Positions 15,803 to 23,926 of a DNA stretch of 64,000 nt are shown piece after piece. How positions within the stretch are numbered: position 1 is the stretch's first letter; the number at the start of each line of letters is the position of its first letter. This DNA comes from Nocardia cyriacigeorgica GUH-2 (GTDB taxonomy: Bacteria > Actinomycetota > Actinomycetes > Mycobacteriales > Mycobacteriaceae). The notes under the pieces were generated by a model, which saw only the letters and a program-made list of their open reading frames with translations, did not search any database and had not been told where the DNA came from. Both the position numbers and the translations under genes were made by a program. The stretch covers positions 1,860,001-1,924,000 of the forward strand of contig NC_016887.1 in NCBI RefSeq assembly GCF_000284035.1, written 5' to 3'.

Positions 15803-17850
15803 CGATCACGACGACAGCGACGCCATCGACTGCGGTCGCGCCCACGGAATCGACGCCCGCCCGGCGTCACCGCTGGGAGTATCCCGCACTGGTACTGCTG
15901 CTGGTCGGCACCGGTGTGGGCTATCTGTACAACCTCAGTGCGAACGGTTGGGCGAACTCCTTCTATTCGGCTGCGGTGCAGGCGGGTTCGGTGTCGTGGA
16001 AAGCGTTCTTCTTCGGCTCCTCCGACGCCGCGAACTCCATCACCGTGGACAAGCCGCCTGGGTCGCTATGGCTGATGGAGCTGTCGGTGCGGCTGTTCGG
16101 GTTGAACAGCTGGAGCATGCTGGTCCCGCAGGTGCTGCTCGGGGTCGCCACCGTCGCGCTGGTGTGGGCGTCTGTCCGGCGCTCCTTCGGCGCGCCGGCC
16201 GGGCTGATCGCCGGTCTCGCGCTCGCGGTCACTCCGGTTGCGGCACTGATGTTCCGCTTCAACAACCCCGATGCGCTACTGGTGTTGCTGATGGTCGCCG
16301 CGGCCTGGGCGATGCTGCGTGCGGTCGAAGACGGCCGGTGGCGTTGGCTGGTGCTCACCGGCACGTTCATCGGGCTCGGATTCCTGGCCAAGCAGCTGCA
16401 AGTGCTGCTGGTCGTCCCCGCCCTCGCCCTGACCTATCTCATCGCGGGCCCGCCGCGACTGGGTACCCGGATCGCGCAACTATTCGCTGCCGGCGCCGCG
16501 ATGCTGGTGGCGGCCGGCTGGTGGCTGCTGGCGGTGGAACTCTGGCCGGAATCCGAGCGACCGTGGATCGGTGGCTCACACAACAACTCGATTCTCGAAT
16601 TGACCCTGGGATACAACGGGCTCGGCCGGCTCAACGGTGACGAGACCGGCAGTGTCGGCCCGGGTGGTGAGCTGCCGCCCGGCGGCAACGGGATGTGGGG
16701 CAGTACCGGGATCGGGCGGATGTTCGATACCGCGCAGGGCGGGCAGATCGCGTGGCTGATCCCGGCTGCCCTGGTCGCGCTGGTGGCCGGACTGCTGGTG
16801 CGTGGTCGCGCCGCCCGGACCGACGCCAAGCGTGCTGCGCTGATCCTGTGGGGTGGCTGGTTGCTCGTCACCGGGCTGGTGTTCAGTTTTATGGCCGGAA
16901 TCTTCCACCAGTACTACACGGTGGCGCTGGCACCGGCGATCGCCGCGCTGGTCGGGATCGGGGCGCAGATTTCCTGGCGCAACCGTTCACGGTGGTGGAT
17001 TCGGGTCTGCACCGCGCCGGCCGTCGGCCTCACCACGGCGACGGCATGGATGTTGTTGTCGCGCACCGCCGATTTCGTGCCGTGGTTGCGGTGGGTGGTG
17101 CTGGCCCTCGGTGTGCTGGTGACAGTGGCGGGCGTGATGCCTCTGCCGGCGAAACCGGCGCTGGGTGCCGCCGCGCTCGCGGGAGTCGTTGCGCTGTCCG
17201 GCCCGGTGGCCTACACGGTCGATACCGTGAATTCGGCTCACACCGGGGCGATTCCGACTGCCGGCCCCGCAACCGGCGGTATGGGCGGGCCCGGTGGCAT
17301 GCGGTTCGGCGACGAGGGACGGCTCGGGCCGCCGCCCGGAACCGATGGCGGCGCCATGGCGCCCGATGCCGCCGGCACCTTCGACGGCACCGGGTCGGCG
17401 CAGGGCATGGCAGGTGGCGCAGTAGCGGGCGATGCGTCGGCCGGACAACCGTCGGGCGGTGGCGGATTCGGCGGAATGCGGGGTGGGCCCGCAGGTGGCG
17501 TGATGGGCGCGAGCGAACCGGGCGCGGAGCTGGTCGCGCTGCTCGAACAGAACGGTGCGACCTACACCTGGATGGCGGCGACCGTCAGTTCCAACAGCGC
17601 CGCCGGGTACCAACTGGCCACTGAACTGCCGGTGATGCCGATCGGCGGATTCAACGGCACCGATCCTTCGCCGACGCTCGAGCAGTTCCAGCAGTACGTC
17701 GCCGAGGGGAAGATTCACTACTTCCTCGGCGGCAATCGAGGAGGACCCGGATCGGGTGATTCCGACAGCGCGCGCATCGCGGCGTGGGTGCAGGAGAACT
17801 TCACCGCCGCCGTGGTCGACGGCGTGGCGGTGTACGACCTCACCAGTTGA
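15799..17850 (+). CDS. ArnT-like (GT39-type) membrane glycosyltransferase
   Basis: A 683-residue polytopic protein. About 11-12 transmembrane helices occupy residues 28-480. The first extracytoplasmic loop has the GT-C style acidic motif region (SITVDKPPGSLWLMEL) and NNPDALLVLL follows later. Residues about 490-580 form a Gly/Met/Pro-rich low-complexity linker (GGMGGPGGMRFG and similar). A soluble C-terminal domain of about 110 residues (YTWMAATVSSNSAAGYQLAT, then GKIHYFLGG) ends the protein. It probably transfers a sugar from a polyprenyl-phosphate donor made by the preceding GT2/GtrA gene to a cell-envelope acceptor. Sugar and acceptor are unknown. Confidence 0.87.
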   Translation: MTITTTATPSTAVAPTESTPARRHRWEYPALVLLLVGTGVGYLYNLSANGWANSFYSAAVQAGSVSWKAFFFGSSDAANSITVDKPPGSLWLMELSVRLFGLNSWSMLVPQVLLGVATVALVWASVRRSFGAPAGLIAGLALAVTPVAALMFRFNNPDALLVLLMVAAAWAMLRAVEDGRWRWLVLTGTFIGLGFLAKQLQVLLVVPALALTYLIAGPPRLGTRIAQLFAAGAAMLVAAGWWLLAVELWPESERPWIGGSHNNSILELTLGYNGLGRLNGDETGSVGPGGELPPGGNGMWGSTGIGRMFDTAQGGQIAWLIPAALVALVAGLLVRGRAARTDAKRAALILWGGWLLVTGLVFSFMAGIFHQYYTVALAPAIAALVGIGAQISWRNRSRWWIRVCTAPAVGLTTATAWMLLSRTADFVPWLRWVVLALGVLVTVAGVMPLPAKPALGAAALAGVVALSGPVAYTVDTVNSAHTGAIPTAGPATGGMGGPGGMRFGDEGRLGPPPGTDGGAMAPDAAGTFDGTGSAQGMAGGAVAGDASAGQPSGGGGFGGMRGGPAGGVMGASEPGAELVALLEQNGATYTWMAATVSSNSAAGYQLATELPVMPIGGFNGTDPSPTLEQFQQYVAEGKIHYFLGGNRGGPGSGDSDSARIAAWVQENFTAAVVDGVAVYDLTS

Positions 17851-17852
17851 CC

Positions 17853-17889
17853 CGATCGGCCCGGCTCCTACTCGGAGCTGGGCCGATCG
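17853..17889 (+). terminator. Hairpin terminator after the ArnT-like gene
   Basis: A 16-bp stem with one mismatch (17853-17868 with 17874-17889; arms begin CGATCGGCCC and end GGGCCGATCG) around a 5-nt loop TACTC, immediately after the stop codon. Confidence 0.75.
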
Positions 17890-17943
17890 TCCATGTCGGC
17901 GGCCGAAATCGCGCTCCGTTGGTGGGCAGAAGGGAAGGCGACC

Positions 17944-17972
17944 TTGCGTGTACGTATACATCTACGTATAGT
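17944..17972 (+). promoter_or_regulatory. Promoter for the DUF4097 gene
   Basis: TTGCGT (17944-17949), a 17-bp spacer, and TATAGT (17967-17972) form a good housekeeping-type promoter. The first 21-bp operator-like repeat occupies the whole spacer and most of the -10. The leader would be about 68 nt and carries the second repeat. Confidence 0.6.
17950..17970. repeat. 21-bp operator-like repeat, copy 1
   Basis: Contains TACGTA-N6-TACGTA (17951-17956 and 17963-17968), each half being itself a palindrome. It is AT-rich against a GC-rich background and identical over 21 bp to copy 2. It overlaps the spacer and -10 of the promoter at 17944-17972. Confidence 0.85.
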
Positions 17973-17990
17973 CGGTGTCAGCCGCCAGTT

Positions 17991-18011
17991 GTACGTATAC
18001 ATCTACGTATA
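17991..18011. repeat. 21-bp operator-like repeat, copy 2
   Basis: Exact second copy, 41 bp downstream of copy 1 (about four helical turns, the same DNA face). It lies in the leader of the DUF4097 gene, 36 bp before the start codon. Two sites at this spacing suit cooperative repressor binding. Confidence 0.85.
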
Positions 18012-18046
18012 ACGACCAGCGGATGGAAGCACACCGAGGAGAACTC

Positions 18047-18691
18047 ATGCACACGTTCCAGACCCCCGAGCCGATCGCCGTCGATATCGCCGTGAACTGC
18101 GGTGACGTCTTCGTCACCGCCTCGGACCGCACCGACACTGTCGTGCAGGTCCGGCCCACCGATCCGGACCGCAAGGACGATGTGCGCGCCGCCGAGCAGA
18201 TCCGGATCGACTACGCCGCGGGCAAGCTGACGGTGCACGAGCCCAGCGGGTGGCAGACCTTGCTCCGCCGCGGCGGCCGCACCTCGATCCAGGTGAGCAT
18301 CGACGTGCCCGCAGGTTCGCGGCTCAGTGGCCGGGTGGCGGCCGGCCGGGTGCTCGGCACCGGCGAGTTCGGCGACTGCGACCTGAAGGTGGCCGCCGGC
18401 GACATCACCGTCGAACGTCCGCGCGGTTCGGTAAAGGCGAAAACCGACATGGGCAGCATCCGGATCGGCGAGGCCGCGCGCGGCGTGCTGGAACTGGAGA
18501 CGTCGATGGGAACCGTGGAGGTCGGCATCCGCCCGGGCAGCGCGGCGCGGCTGAAGACGAAAGCCCTGTGTGGCACGGTGCAGAACCTGATGGAGGCGGT
18601 CGAGAAGCCGCAGCGCGAGGAGGACGTCGTGCAGGTGAACGTGCGCAACTCGTTCGGCAGTGTCATCGTCCAGCACGCCACCGCCGCGTGA
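18047..18691 (+). CDS. DUF4097 family beta-helix protein
   Basis: A 214-residue protein of the DUF4097 (putative adhesin-like) family. These are parallel beta-strand proteins of unknown function, often encoded next to PadR or other regulators. The repeats are visible as short strands with alternating Gly/Asp (VAAGRVLGTGEFGDCDLKVAAGDITVERPRGSVKAK, in which GDITVERPRGS is typical). There is no signal peptide or membrane segment. The ATG at 18047 has GAGGAG 6-7 nt upstream. Transcription is probably controlled through the two 21-bp repeats. It is convergent with the response regulator. Confidence 0.85.
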   Translation: MHTFQTPEPIAVDIAVNCGDVFVTASDRTDTVVQVRPTDPDRKDDVRAAEQIRIDYAAGKLTVHEPSGWQTLLRRGGRTSIQVSIDVPAGSRLSGRVAAGRVLGTGEFGDCDLKVAAGDITVERPRGSVKAKTDMGSIRIGEAARGVLELETSMGTVEVGIRPGSAARLKTKALCGTVQNLMEAVEKPQREEDVVQVNVRNSFGSVIVQHATAA

Positions 18692-18697
18692 TCGGGC

Positions 18698-19333
18698 TCA
18701 GCCGAGCAGCCGCTGCTCCTTGGCGACGGCAACCGCGGCCGCCCGAGTGTCCACGCCGAGTTTGGCGTAGATGCGGCCGAGGTGGGTCTTCACCGTCGCT
18801 TCGCTGATGTGCAGGGCGCGGGCGATCTCGCGATTGCCGAGGCCGTGCGCGAGCTGGGCGAGGATGTCGGATTCGCGGGCGGTCAGGCCGGGGCGCGGGT
18901 CGCGCATGCGGGCCATGACCCGGCCGGCCACCGGCGCCGACAGGGCAGTGTGGCCGGCGGCCGCGGTGTGGATGGCGGCGAAGAGTTCCTCCGGCGGCTC
19001 GGCCTTGAGCAGGTAGCCGGTGGCGCCGGCGGCGATGGCGCGGGTGATGTCGGCGTCGGTGTCGAAGGTGGTGAGCACCAGCACGTGCGGGCGCGGTTCG
19101 GGCAGCGCGGTGATCCGGCGGGTGGCTTCCACGCCGTCGAATTCGCCGCCGAGCTGAAGATCCATCAGCACCACGTCGGGGTGCAGCGCCCCGGCCATGG
19201 CCACCACTTCGGCGCCGCTGCCCGCCTCACCGACGACGTCGATATCGGGCGCACTGTCCAGCAGCGCCCGCAGGCCGGCCCGGACCACCACGTGGTCATC
19301 GCAGATCAGCAGGCGCACAGTCGGATTCGTCAT
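18698..19333 (-). CDS. NarL/FixJ-family response regulator (SenR-like)
   Basis: A 211-residue response regulator. The receiver domain has the acidic pair in LLICDDH, phosphoacceptor Asp58 (VVLMDLQ), the Thr switch in VLVLTTFDTD and Lys in GYLLKAEPPEE. The LuxR-type DNA-binding domain is at about 148-205 (LTARESDILAQLAHG, then NREIARALHISEATVKTHLGRIYAKLG). Its ATG overlaps the stop of the sensor kinase gene (ATGA), so the two are co-translated. With the divergent HbpS-like gene the layout resembles Streptomyces SenS-SenR-HbpS. Confidence 0.93.
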   Translation of the reverse strand: MTNPTVRLLICDDHVVVRAGLRALLDSAPDIDVVGEAGSGAEVVAMAGALHPDVVLMDLQLGGEFDGVEATRRITALPEPRPHVLVLTTFDTDADITRAIAAGATGYLLKAEPPEELFAAIHTAAAGHTALSAPVAGRVMARMRDPRPGLTARESDILAQLAHGLGNREIARALHISEATVKTHLGRIYAKLGVDTRAAAVAVAKEQRLLG

Positions 19334-20499
19334 GCTCGCTCCAGGGGGATCGCGGCCGAGAGTACGGCGCCTTCGCCGGGCGCGGATTCGATGGTCAGGG
19401 TGCCGCCGAGCTGCTGGAGGCGGGCCCGGATGGCCGGTAGCCCGTAGCCGCGATCGCGGCCGGAACCGCCGGCGGTGGCGGGATCGAAGCCGCGGCCGTC
19501 GTCGGCGATGTCGAGCAGCAGCTGATCGTCGAGGTAGGTGAGGGTCAGGGTGGCGGTCCGGGCGGCGGCGTGTTCGCGGATATTGGCCAGCGCGCCCTGC
19601 GCGATCCGCAGCATCGTGGCTTCGATCCGGCCGGGTAGCCGCACCGGCGTGCCGTCGATTACGCAGCGCACCGCCAGTTCGTCGGAGTTCTCGCGTTCGG
19701 CCAGCGTGCGCAGCGCGGCGTCCAGCGACCCGGTGGCGGCGAGATCGGCGGGCGCGAGATCGTGCACGAAGCGACGCGCTTCGGCGAGGTTCTGTTCGGC
19801 GATGGTGGCAGCGGTGCGCACATGCGAGCGCGCGCGTTCGGCATCGCTGTCCCAGATCCGGTCGGCGGCTTGCAGCAGCATGCGCTGACTGGACAGCCCC
19901 TGCGCCAGGGTGTCGTGGATTTCGATCGCGAGCCGTTGCCGTTCGGCCAGCGTGCCTTCCCGGCGCTCGGTGGCCGCGAGTTCCTGACGGGTGCGCAGCA
20001 GATCGTCGATGAGGGCGGCCTGCCGCACGGTCTGGCGGCGCATCTGCACGAACAACGCCGTGGTCACCGCCGCCACCGCGGGCGGTGCGAGCAATAGATT
20101 CGGATCACCCCAGCCTGCCAACCGCACTTGCGTGAGCACCACCAGCCCGGTCAGCACCACCACCAGGACGACTGCGACGCGCACGGAAAGAATGCGAAAA
20201 CCGGTGTACAGCAACGGCACCGCGCACCAGGCGAAACTGGGCGCGAGTACCACCAGCACCGCCCAGCAGGCGACCAGCAGCGCGAACCACACCAGCCCCC
20301 GCCTGCCGCGCGGCGCGCCCGCCACATACAGCAGCGCGAGCACCCCGGACAGCGCGAGCACCCAGCCGGATTGCGGACTGCCGGGATGCCGGATCAGGAA
20401 CCGGGCCAGCGAGGCGCCCAGCAACACATAGAAGGTGGCGTGCATGACGATGGCGAGCACGCGTTCCTCGCCGGGATCGGTCGTGGAGATCTCCGGCAC
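19330..20499 (-). CDS. NarL-family sensor histidine kinase (SenS-like)
   Basis: A 389-residue membrane sensor kinase. Five or six hydrophobic helices fill about residues 15-150. The HisKA_3 dimerisation domain carries the phosphoacceptor histidine in RLAIEIHDTLAQGL. The HATPase domain has NIREHAAA (N box), DIADDGRGFD and GYGLPAIRARLQQLGG (G boxes). The GTG at 20499 was chosen because AGGAGG lies 5 nt upstream; a longer frame from 20538 lacks a site. It has no large extracytoplasmic sensor domain, as in SenS, where the extracellular HbpS provides the signal. It is divergent from the HbpS-like gene with a 210-bp gap. Confidence 0.92.
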   Translation of the reverse strand: MPEISTTDPGEERVLAIVMHATFYVLLGASLARFLIRHPGSPQSGWVLALSGVLALLYVAGAPRGRRGLVWFALLVACWAVLVVLAPSFAWCAVPLLYTGFRILSVRVAVVLVVVLTGLVVLTQVRLAGWGDPNLLLAPPAVAAVTTALFVQMRRQTVRQAALIDDLLRTRQELAATERREGTLAERQRLAIEIHDTLAQGLSSQRMLLQAADRIWDSDAERARSHVRTAATIAEQNLAEARRFVHDLAPADLAATGSLDAALRTLAERENSDELAVRCVIDGTPVRLPGRIEATMLRIAQGALANIREHAAARTATLTLTYLDDQLLLDIADDGRGFDPATAGGSGRDRGYGLPAIRARLQQLGGTLTIESAPGEGAVLSAAIPLERA

Positions 20500-20709
20500 C
20501 GCCACCTCCTCTACGCGCGTCGAACTGGGCAAACACATTCATTCTGCCGTGCGGTCGACGTCAGCGCGGTCAACCGATCGGATGACCCCCGTGTCGGCCG
20601 GACGGCCGCGCAACCCGAGCCGCGGAGCCGATGGCAAACCCCTGGCCGACGCCGAGGATTGGTGATGAACCGAATGGCGACCGCCGTTCACCCGGACGAG
20701 GAGAACTCC

Positions 20710-21285
20710 ATGAACTCGCGCAACACCCGTACTTCCGTGGCCACCCGCACCCGCATCGCCATCGGCGGCGCCGCCGTGGCGGCCATCGCCGCGGGCACCG
20801 TCGGCATCGTCTCCGTCAATGCCGATGCACCGCAGCCGGTGCAGGTGGCGCCGGTCGCGGTGAACGCGGCCGCGGGCAACCTCACCCACAGCACGCACCT
20901 GACCATCGACGCCGCGACCGAGGCCGCGCAGGCCGCCCTCGACGCCGCCCGCAAAGAGAATCAGCGCGTCAGCGTCGCCGTGGTGGACCGCAACGGCAAC
21001 ACCATCGTCACGCTGCGCGGTGACGGCGCCGGCCCGCAGTCCTACGAGTCGGCCGAGAAGAAGGCCTACACCGCCGTCTCCTGGAACGCCGCCACCTCGA
21101 AGCTGGCCGAGCGCCTGGACTCCGCGCCGCACCTCGCCGACATCCCCGGCACCCTGTTCCTGGGCGGCGGCGCCCCGGTGGCCGTCGAGGGCACGTCGAT
21201 CGCCGGCATCGGTGTCGCCGGTGCGCCCAGCGGTGATCTGGACGAGAAGTTCGCCCAGGCGGGCGCGGCGACGCTGCGCGACTGA
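20710..21285 (+). CDS. Exported GlcG/HbpS family haem-binding protein
   Basis: A 191-residue exported protein. The N-terminus is basic (MNSRNTRTSVATRTRIAI) followed by a hydrophobic segment ending near residue 37, a signal peptide or membrane anchor. The rest is one GlcG/HbpS domain: AALDAARKENQRVSVAVVDRNGN, SYESAEKKAYTAVSW and GIGVAGAPSGDLDEKFA. In Streptomyces, HbpS binds haem outside the cell and controls the SenS kinase under redox stress. The divergent NarL-type kinase/regulator pair next door makes the same role likely here. GAGGAG precedes the ATG at 20710. Confidence 0.88.
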   Translation: MNSRNTRTSVATRTRIAIGGAAVAAIAAGTVGIVSVNADAPQPVQVAPVAVNAAAGNLTHSTHLTIDAATEAAQAALDAARKENQRVSVAVVDRNGNTIVTLRGDGAGPQSYESAEKKAYTAVSWNAATSKLAERLDSAPHLADIPGTLFLGGGAPVAVEGTSIAGIGVAGAPSGDLDEKFAQAGAATLRD

Positions 21286-21311
21286 CCTGCGCCACCCGCG
21301 TTGTAGCCGGC

Positions 21312-23876
21312 CTACCTCGGCGTCAGCGTCACCGGCAATGCCGACGGCGACAGCACGAAATCCCGATTCGACGCTCGCACCACATAATCCGGGTCGGGCG
21401 TCGGCTTCCACCGCGCGAAGAACGCGGCCGAGGCGAGGGTGATCTCCAGCATGGCGAAGTGGTCGCCGAGGCAGCGGCGCCGGCCGACGCCGAACGACAG
21501 GCTCGACTTCTTGTCGATCTCCTCGGCGCGGGCGGGGGACCAGCGGTCGGGGTCGAAGGCTTCGGGGTTGGGGTAGTAGCGCTTGTCGTGCTGCACCATG
21601 TACGGGCTGAACATGACCGCGGTGCCGTCGGGGATGGTGACGCCGCCGATGGTGACGTCGCCGTCGGCGGTGGCGGCGCTGATCCACGGACCCCAGAAGC
21701 GAATCGTCTCCGCCACGATCTGCTTGAGGTAGGGCAGGGCGTTGATGTGTTCGGCGCGCACCGGTCCGGAGCCGACGACCTCGTCGAGTTCGCGGTAGAG
21801 CCGTTCGGCCACCTCGGGCCTGCGCATCACCTCGTGCCACAGCCACCCGGCGAGTGAGGCCATCGAGCCGACGCCGCCGGCCAGCATGAGGATCGCTTCG
21901 TCGATGATGTGCTCGTCGGACAGGGTGGCGCCGGTTTCGGCGTCGCGGTGCCGGATCAGCGCCGACACCACATCGTTGAAATCTTCGTCGCGGCGGCGGT
22001 ATTCGGCGATGACGTCGCCGATGGCGCCGCGCAGATGCCGGGATTTGCGTTCCCACCGCCAGTTCGCGATCACCCGGAGCCTGCGGATCTGCGGTGGCAT
22101 GGCGGTGCGGATGATGACCTGGCTGAGCAGCCACGGCACATTGTCGCGGATCTCGCGCCGCGCCGAATCGCTGAAACTGGCCTTGAACAGGGTGGCGGAT
22201 ACGGTGTCGAGCACAAGTCCGTGCGCCTCGTCCATCAGATTCACCGTGGTGCCCGACGGCAACCCCGACGACCATTCCTCCGCGATATCGGCTGCGGCCC
22301 TGGTGTATTCGGCGAGCCGGCTCTGCCGCAGCGCGGGGGCGATCATCCGGCGGCGCAGTTTGTGTTCGGCGCCGCGCAGGACGTTCACCGAACCACCGGC
22401 GACGTCCTTGATCGCCTCGCGCAGGTCTTCGCGGTTGAATTCCGCCTCACCCAACCCGACCTCGCGCACCAGATCGGGAGTGGTGAGCAGGTAGCCGGTC
22501 TTCTGGCCGAAGTGCAACCGCACGATGGGGCCGAGTTCCGACAGCGAGGTCACGAATCCGGGCGCGTCCCGCAGTGCGCGCAGGCTGTGGCCGACGAGTG
22601 GGAGGGCGCCGGGCGCGGTGGGTATCTCGGCCAGGCTGCGCGGCATCACCTGCTCGGGGCTCGCCGCGACCCCGTCGATGGCCTGCCGGTACACCTCGAT
22701 CACCGCACCGACCTGCCGCGATTGCCGCACACCATCGCTGTGCTTGGACTGCACGGCGCGCATCTCGGCCAGCGCCGCACGTTCGCCCGCCAGCCGCGCC
22801 ACCGTGTCCGCGATGGCGGCCGCCGACGCATCAGCGGTGCGGATCCCGCCACCGGCCGGCACCGATTCCGCTAGCGCGGGATCGCAATAGATGACCGGCA
22901 GCCCGACCGCGACCGCCTCCAGCAGCACCATCCCCTGGGTGTCGAAATCCGACGACGGGAACAGCAGCGCATCCGCCTTGGCCATCGCATTCAAGCATTC
23001 GGCCTGAGTGACCCTGCCGTGCAATCGGATTCGATCACCGAGCCCGTGCTCGGCGATGACGGCCGCGGCGGCGTCACGCTGGTCGCCCTCGCCGTAGATG
23101 TCCAACGTGCAGTCCGGCACCCGGCGCACCGCCTCGATCGCCTCGAGCGGCCGCTTCTCCGCTGACAGCCGCCCGCACCAGCTCAACTGCAACGGACCGG
23201 ATTCGGCATGGGTGTAATCCGCGCCGGAACGATGGTCGACCAGCGAGTCGTCGACGCCGTTGGACACCACCCGAATCGGCCGTGTGACACCGTGATCGGC
23301 CAGCAGATCCGCGAAATGCCGGGTCGGCGCGATCACCCGGTCGGCGGCCTGCGCCTGCGCCGAGATCGTCCACCAGGCCTGGCGTGCCGCACGGCTTTCC
23401 GCACGATGGGGCATGTGATGGCGATGCGGCACGAAACGTCCGTGCAGCGCCCGCAGGGCCAGCGCCGCCGGAAGCGGTGCGGGGGAGGTGTGCTCGATGA
23501 ACGCGTCGTCGCGGCTCTGCGCCGTGTGCACCAGCGGAAGACGATGCCGCCGTGCGGCTTTCATACCCGCGATGGCGACGCCGTAGGTGGTGTGGGTGTG
23601 CACCACATCGACCGGGCCGCGAGCGGCGAACGCGTCATCGATGCGGCGCGCGTTGCGCTTGCTGGGCAGCACCATAGGGAAACCGTTGACCGCCAGCGGG
23701 GCGGCCTCGAGCTCCACCACATTCGGTGCGGTCTGCACACGCGCGCCCGCGAGCGGCGCGACGAACAGCGTCACCCGATGACCCGCGTTTTCCAGCCCAC
23801 GGCACAGCGAATCGACCGCCGTCTGCACCCCACCGAGCGTGGCCGGGTGGTAATCGGTGAACAACGCGATGTGCAC
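21312..23876 (-). CDS. Glycosyltransferase family 4 - cytochrome P450 fusion protein
   Basis: One continuous frame of 854 residues. Residues 1-~405 are a GT4 (GT-B) glycosyltransferase: FTDYHPATLGGVQTAV, HTHTTYGVA, SWCGRLSAEKRPLEAI, and a DTQGMVLLEA motif in place of the usual E-x7-E. From about 411 (MPRSLAEIPTAPGALPLVGHS) to the end is a complete cytochrome P450: ExxR at 723-726 (ETIRF) and haem loop FGVGRRRCLG with Cys802. The I-helix reads LAGGVGSMASL and lacks the usual acid-Thr pair. The GTG at 23876 is the favoured start. The gene is divergent (50 bp) from a GT1 glycosyltransferase. I know of no standard GT4-P450 family. It might oxidise and glycosylate the same small molecule; that is inference. 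Confidence 0.85.
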   Translation of the reverse strand: MHIALFTDYHPATLGGVQTAVDSLCRGLENAGHRVTLFVAPLAGARVQTAPNVVELEAAPLAVNGFPMVLPSKRNARRIDDAFAARGPVDVVHTHTTYGVAIAGMKAARRHRLPLVHTAQSRDDAFIEHTSPAPLPAALALRALHGRFVPHRHHMPHRAESRAARQAWWTISAQAQAADRVIAPTRHFADLLADHGVTRPIRVVSNGVDDSLVDHRSGADYTHAESGPLQLSWCGRLSAEKRPLEAIEAVRRVPDCTLDIYGEGDQRDAAAAVIAEHGLGDRIRLHGRVTQAECLNAMAKADALLFPSSDFDTQGMVLLEAVAVGLPVIYCDPALAESVPAGGGIRTADASAAAIADTVARLAGERAALAEMRAVQSKHSDGVRQSRQVGAVIEVYRQAIDGVAASPEQVMPRSLAEIPTAPGALPLVGHSLRALRDAPGFVTSLSELGPIVRLHFGQKTGYLLTTPDLVREVGLGEAEFNREDLREAIKDVAGGSVNVLRGAEHKLRRRMIAPALRQSRLAEYTRAAADIAEEWSSGLPSGTTVNLMDEAHGLVLDTVSATLFKASFSDSARREIRDNVPWLLSQVIIRTAMPPQIRRLRVIANWRWERKSRHLRGAIGDVIAEYRRRDEDFNDVVSALIRHRDAETGATLSDEHIIDEAILMLAGGVGSMASLAGWLWHEVMRRPEVAERLYRELDEVVGSGPVRAEHINALPYLKQIVAETIRFWGPWISAATADGDVTIGGVTIPDGTAVMFSPYMVQHDKRYYPNPEAFDPDRWSPARAEEIDKKSSLSFGVGRRRCLGDHFAMLEITLASAAFFARWKPTPDPDYVVRASNRDFVLSPSALPVTLTPR

Positions 23877-23926
23877 AATGTCACTGTACCGAGGCAGCAG
23901 GACCGGACGCACCGAAAGAAGCGCGA

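Noticed and set aside
22500..22700. Separate P450 gene starting at an internal ATG near 22646
   Set aside because: The frame is continuous with the glycosyltransferase, and the sequence before the ATG lacks a properly spaced ribosome site. Kept as an alternative but not called.
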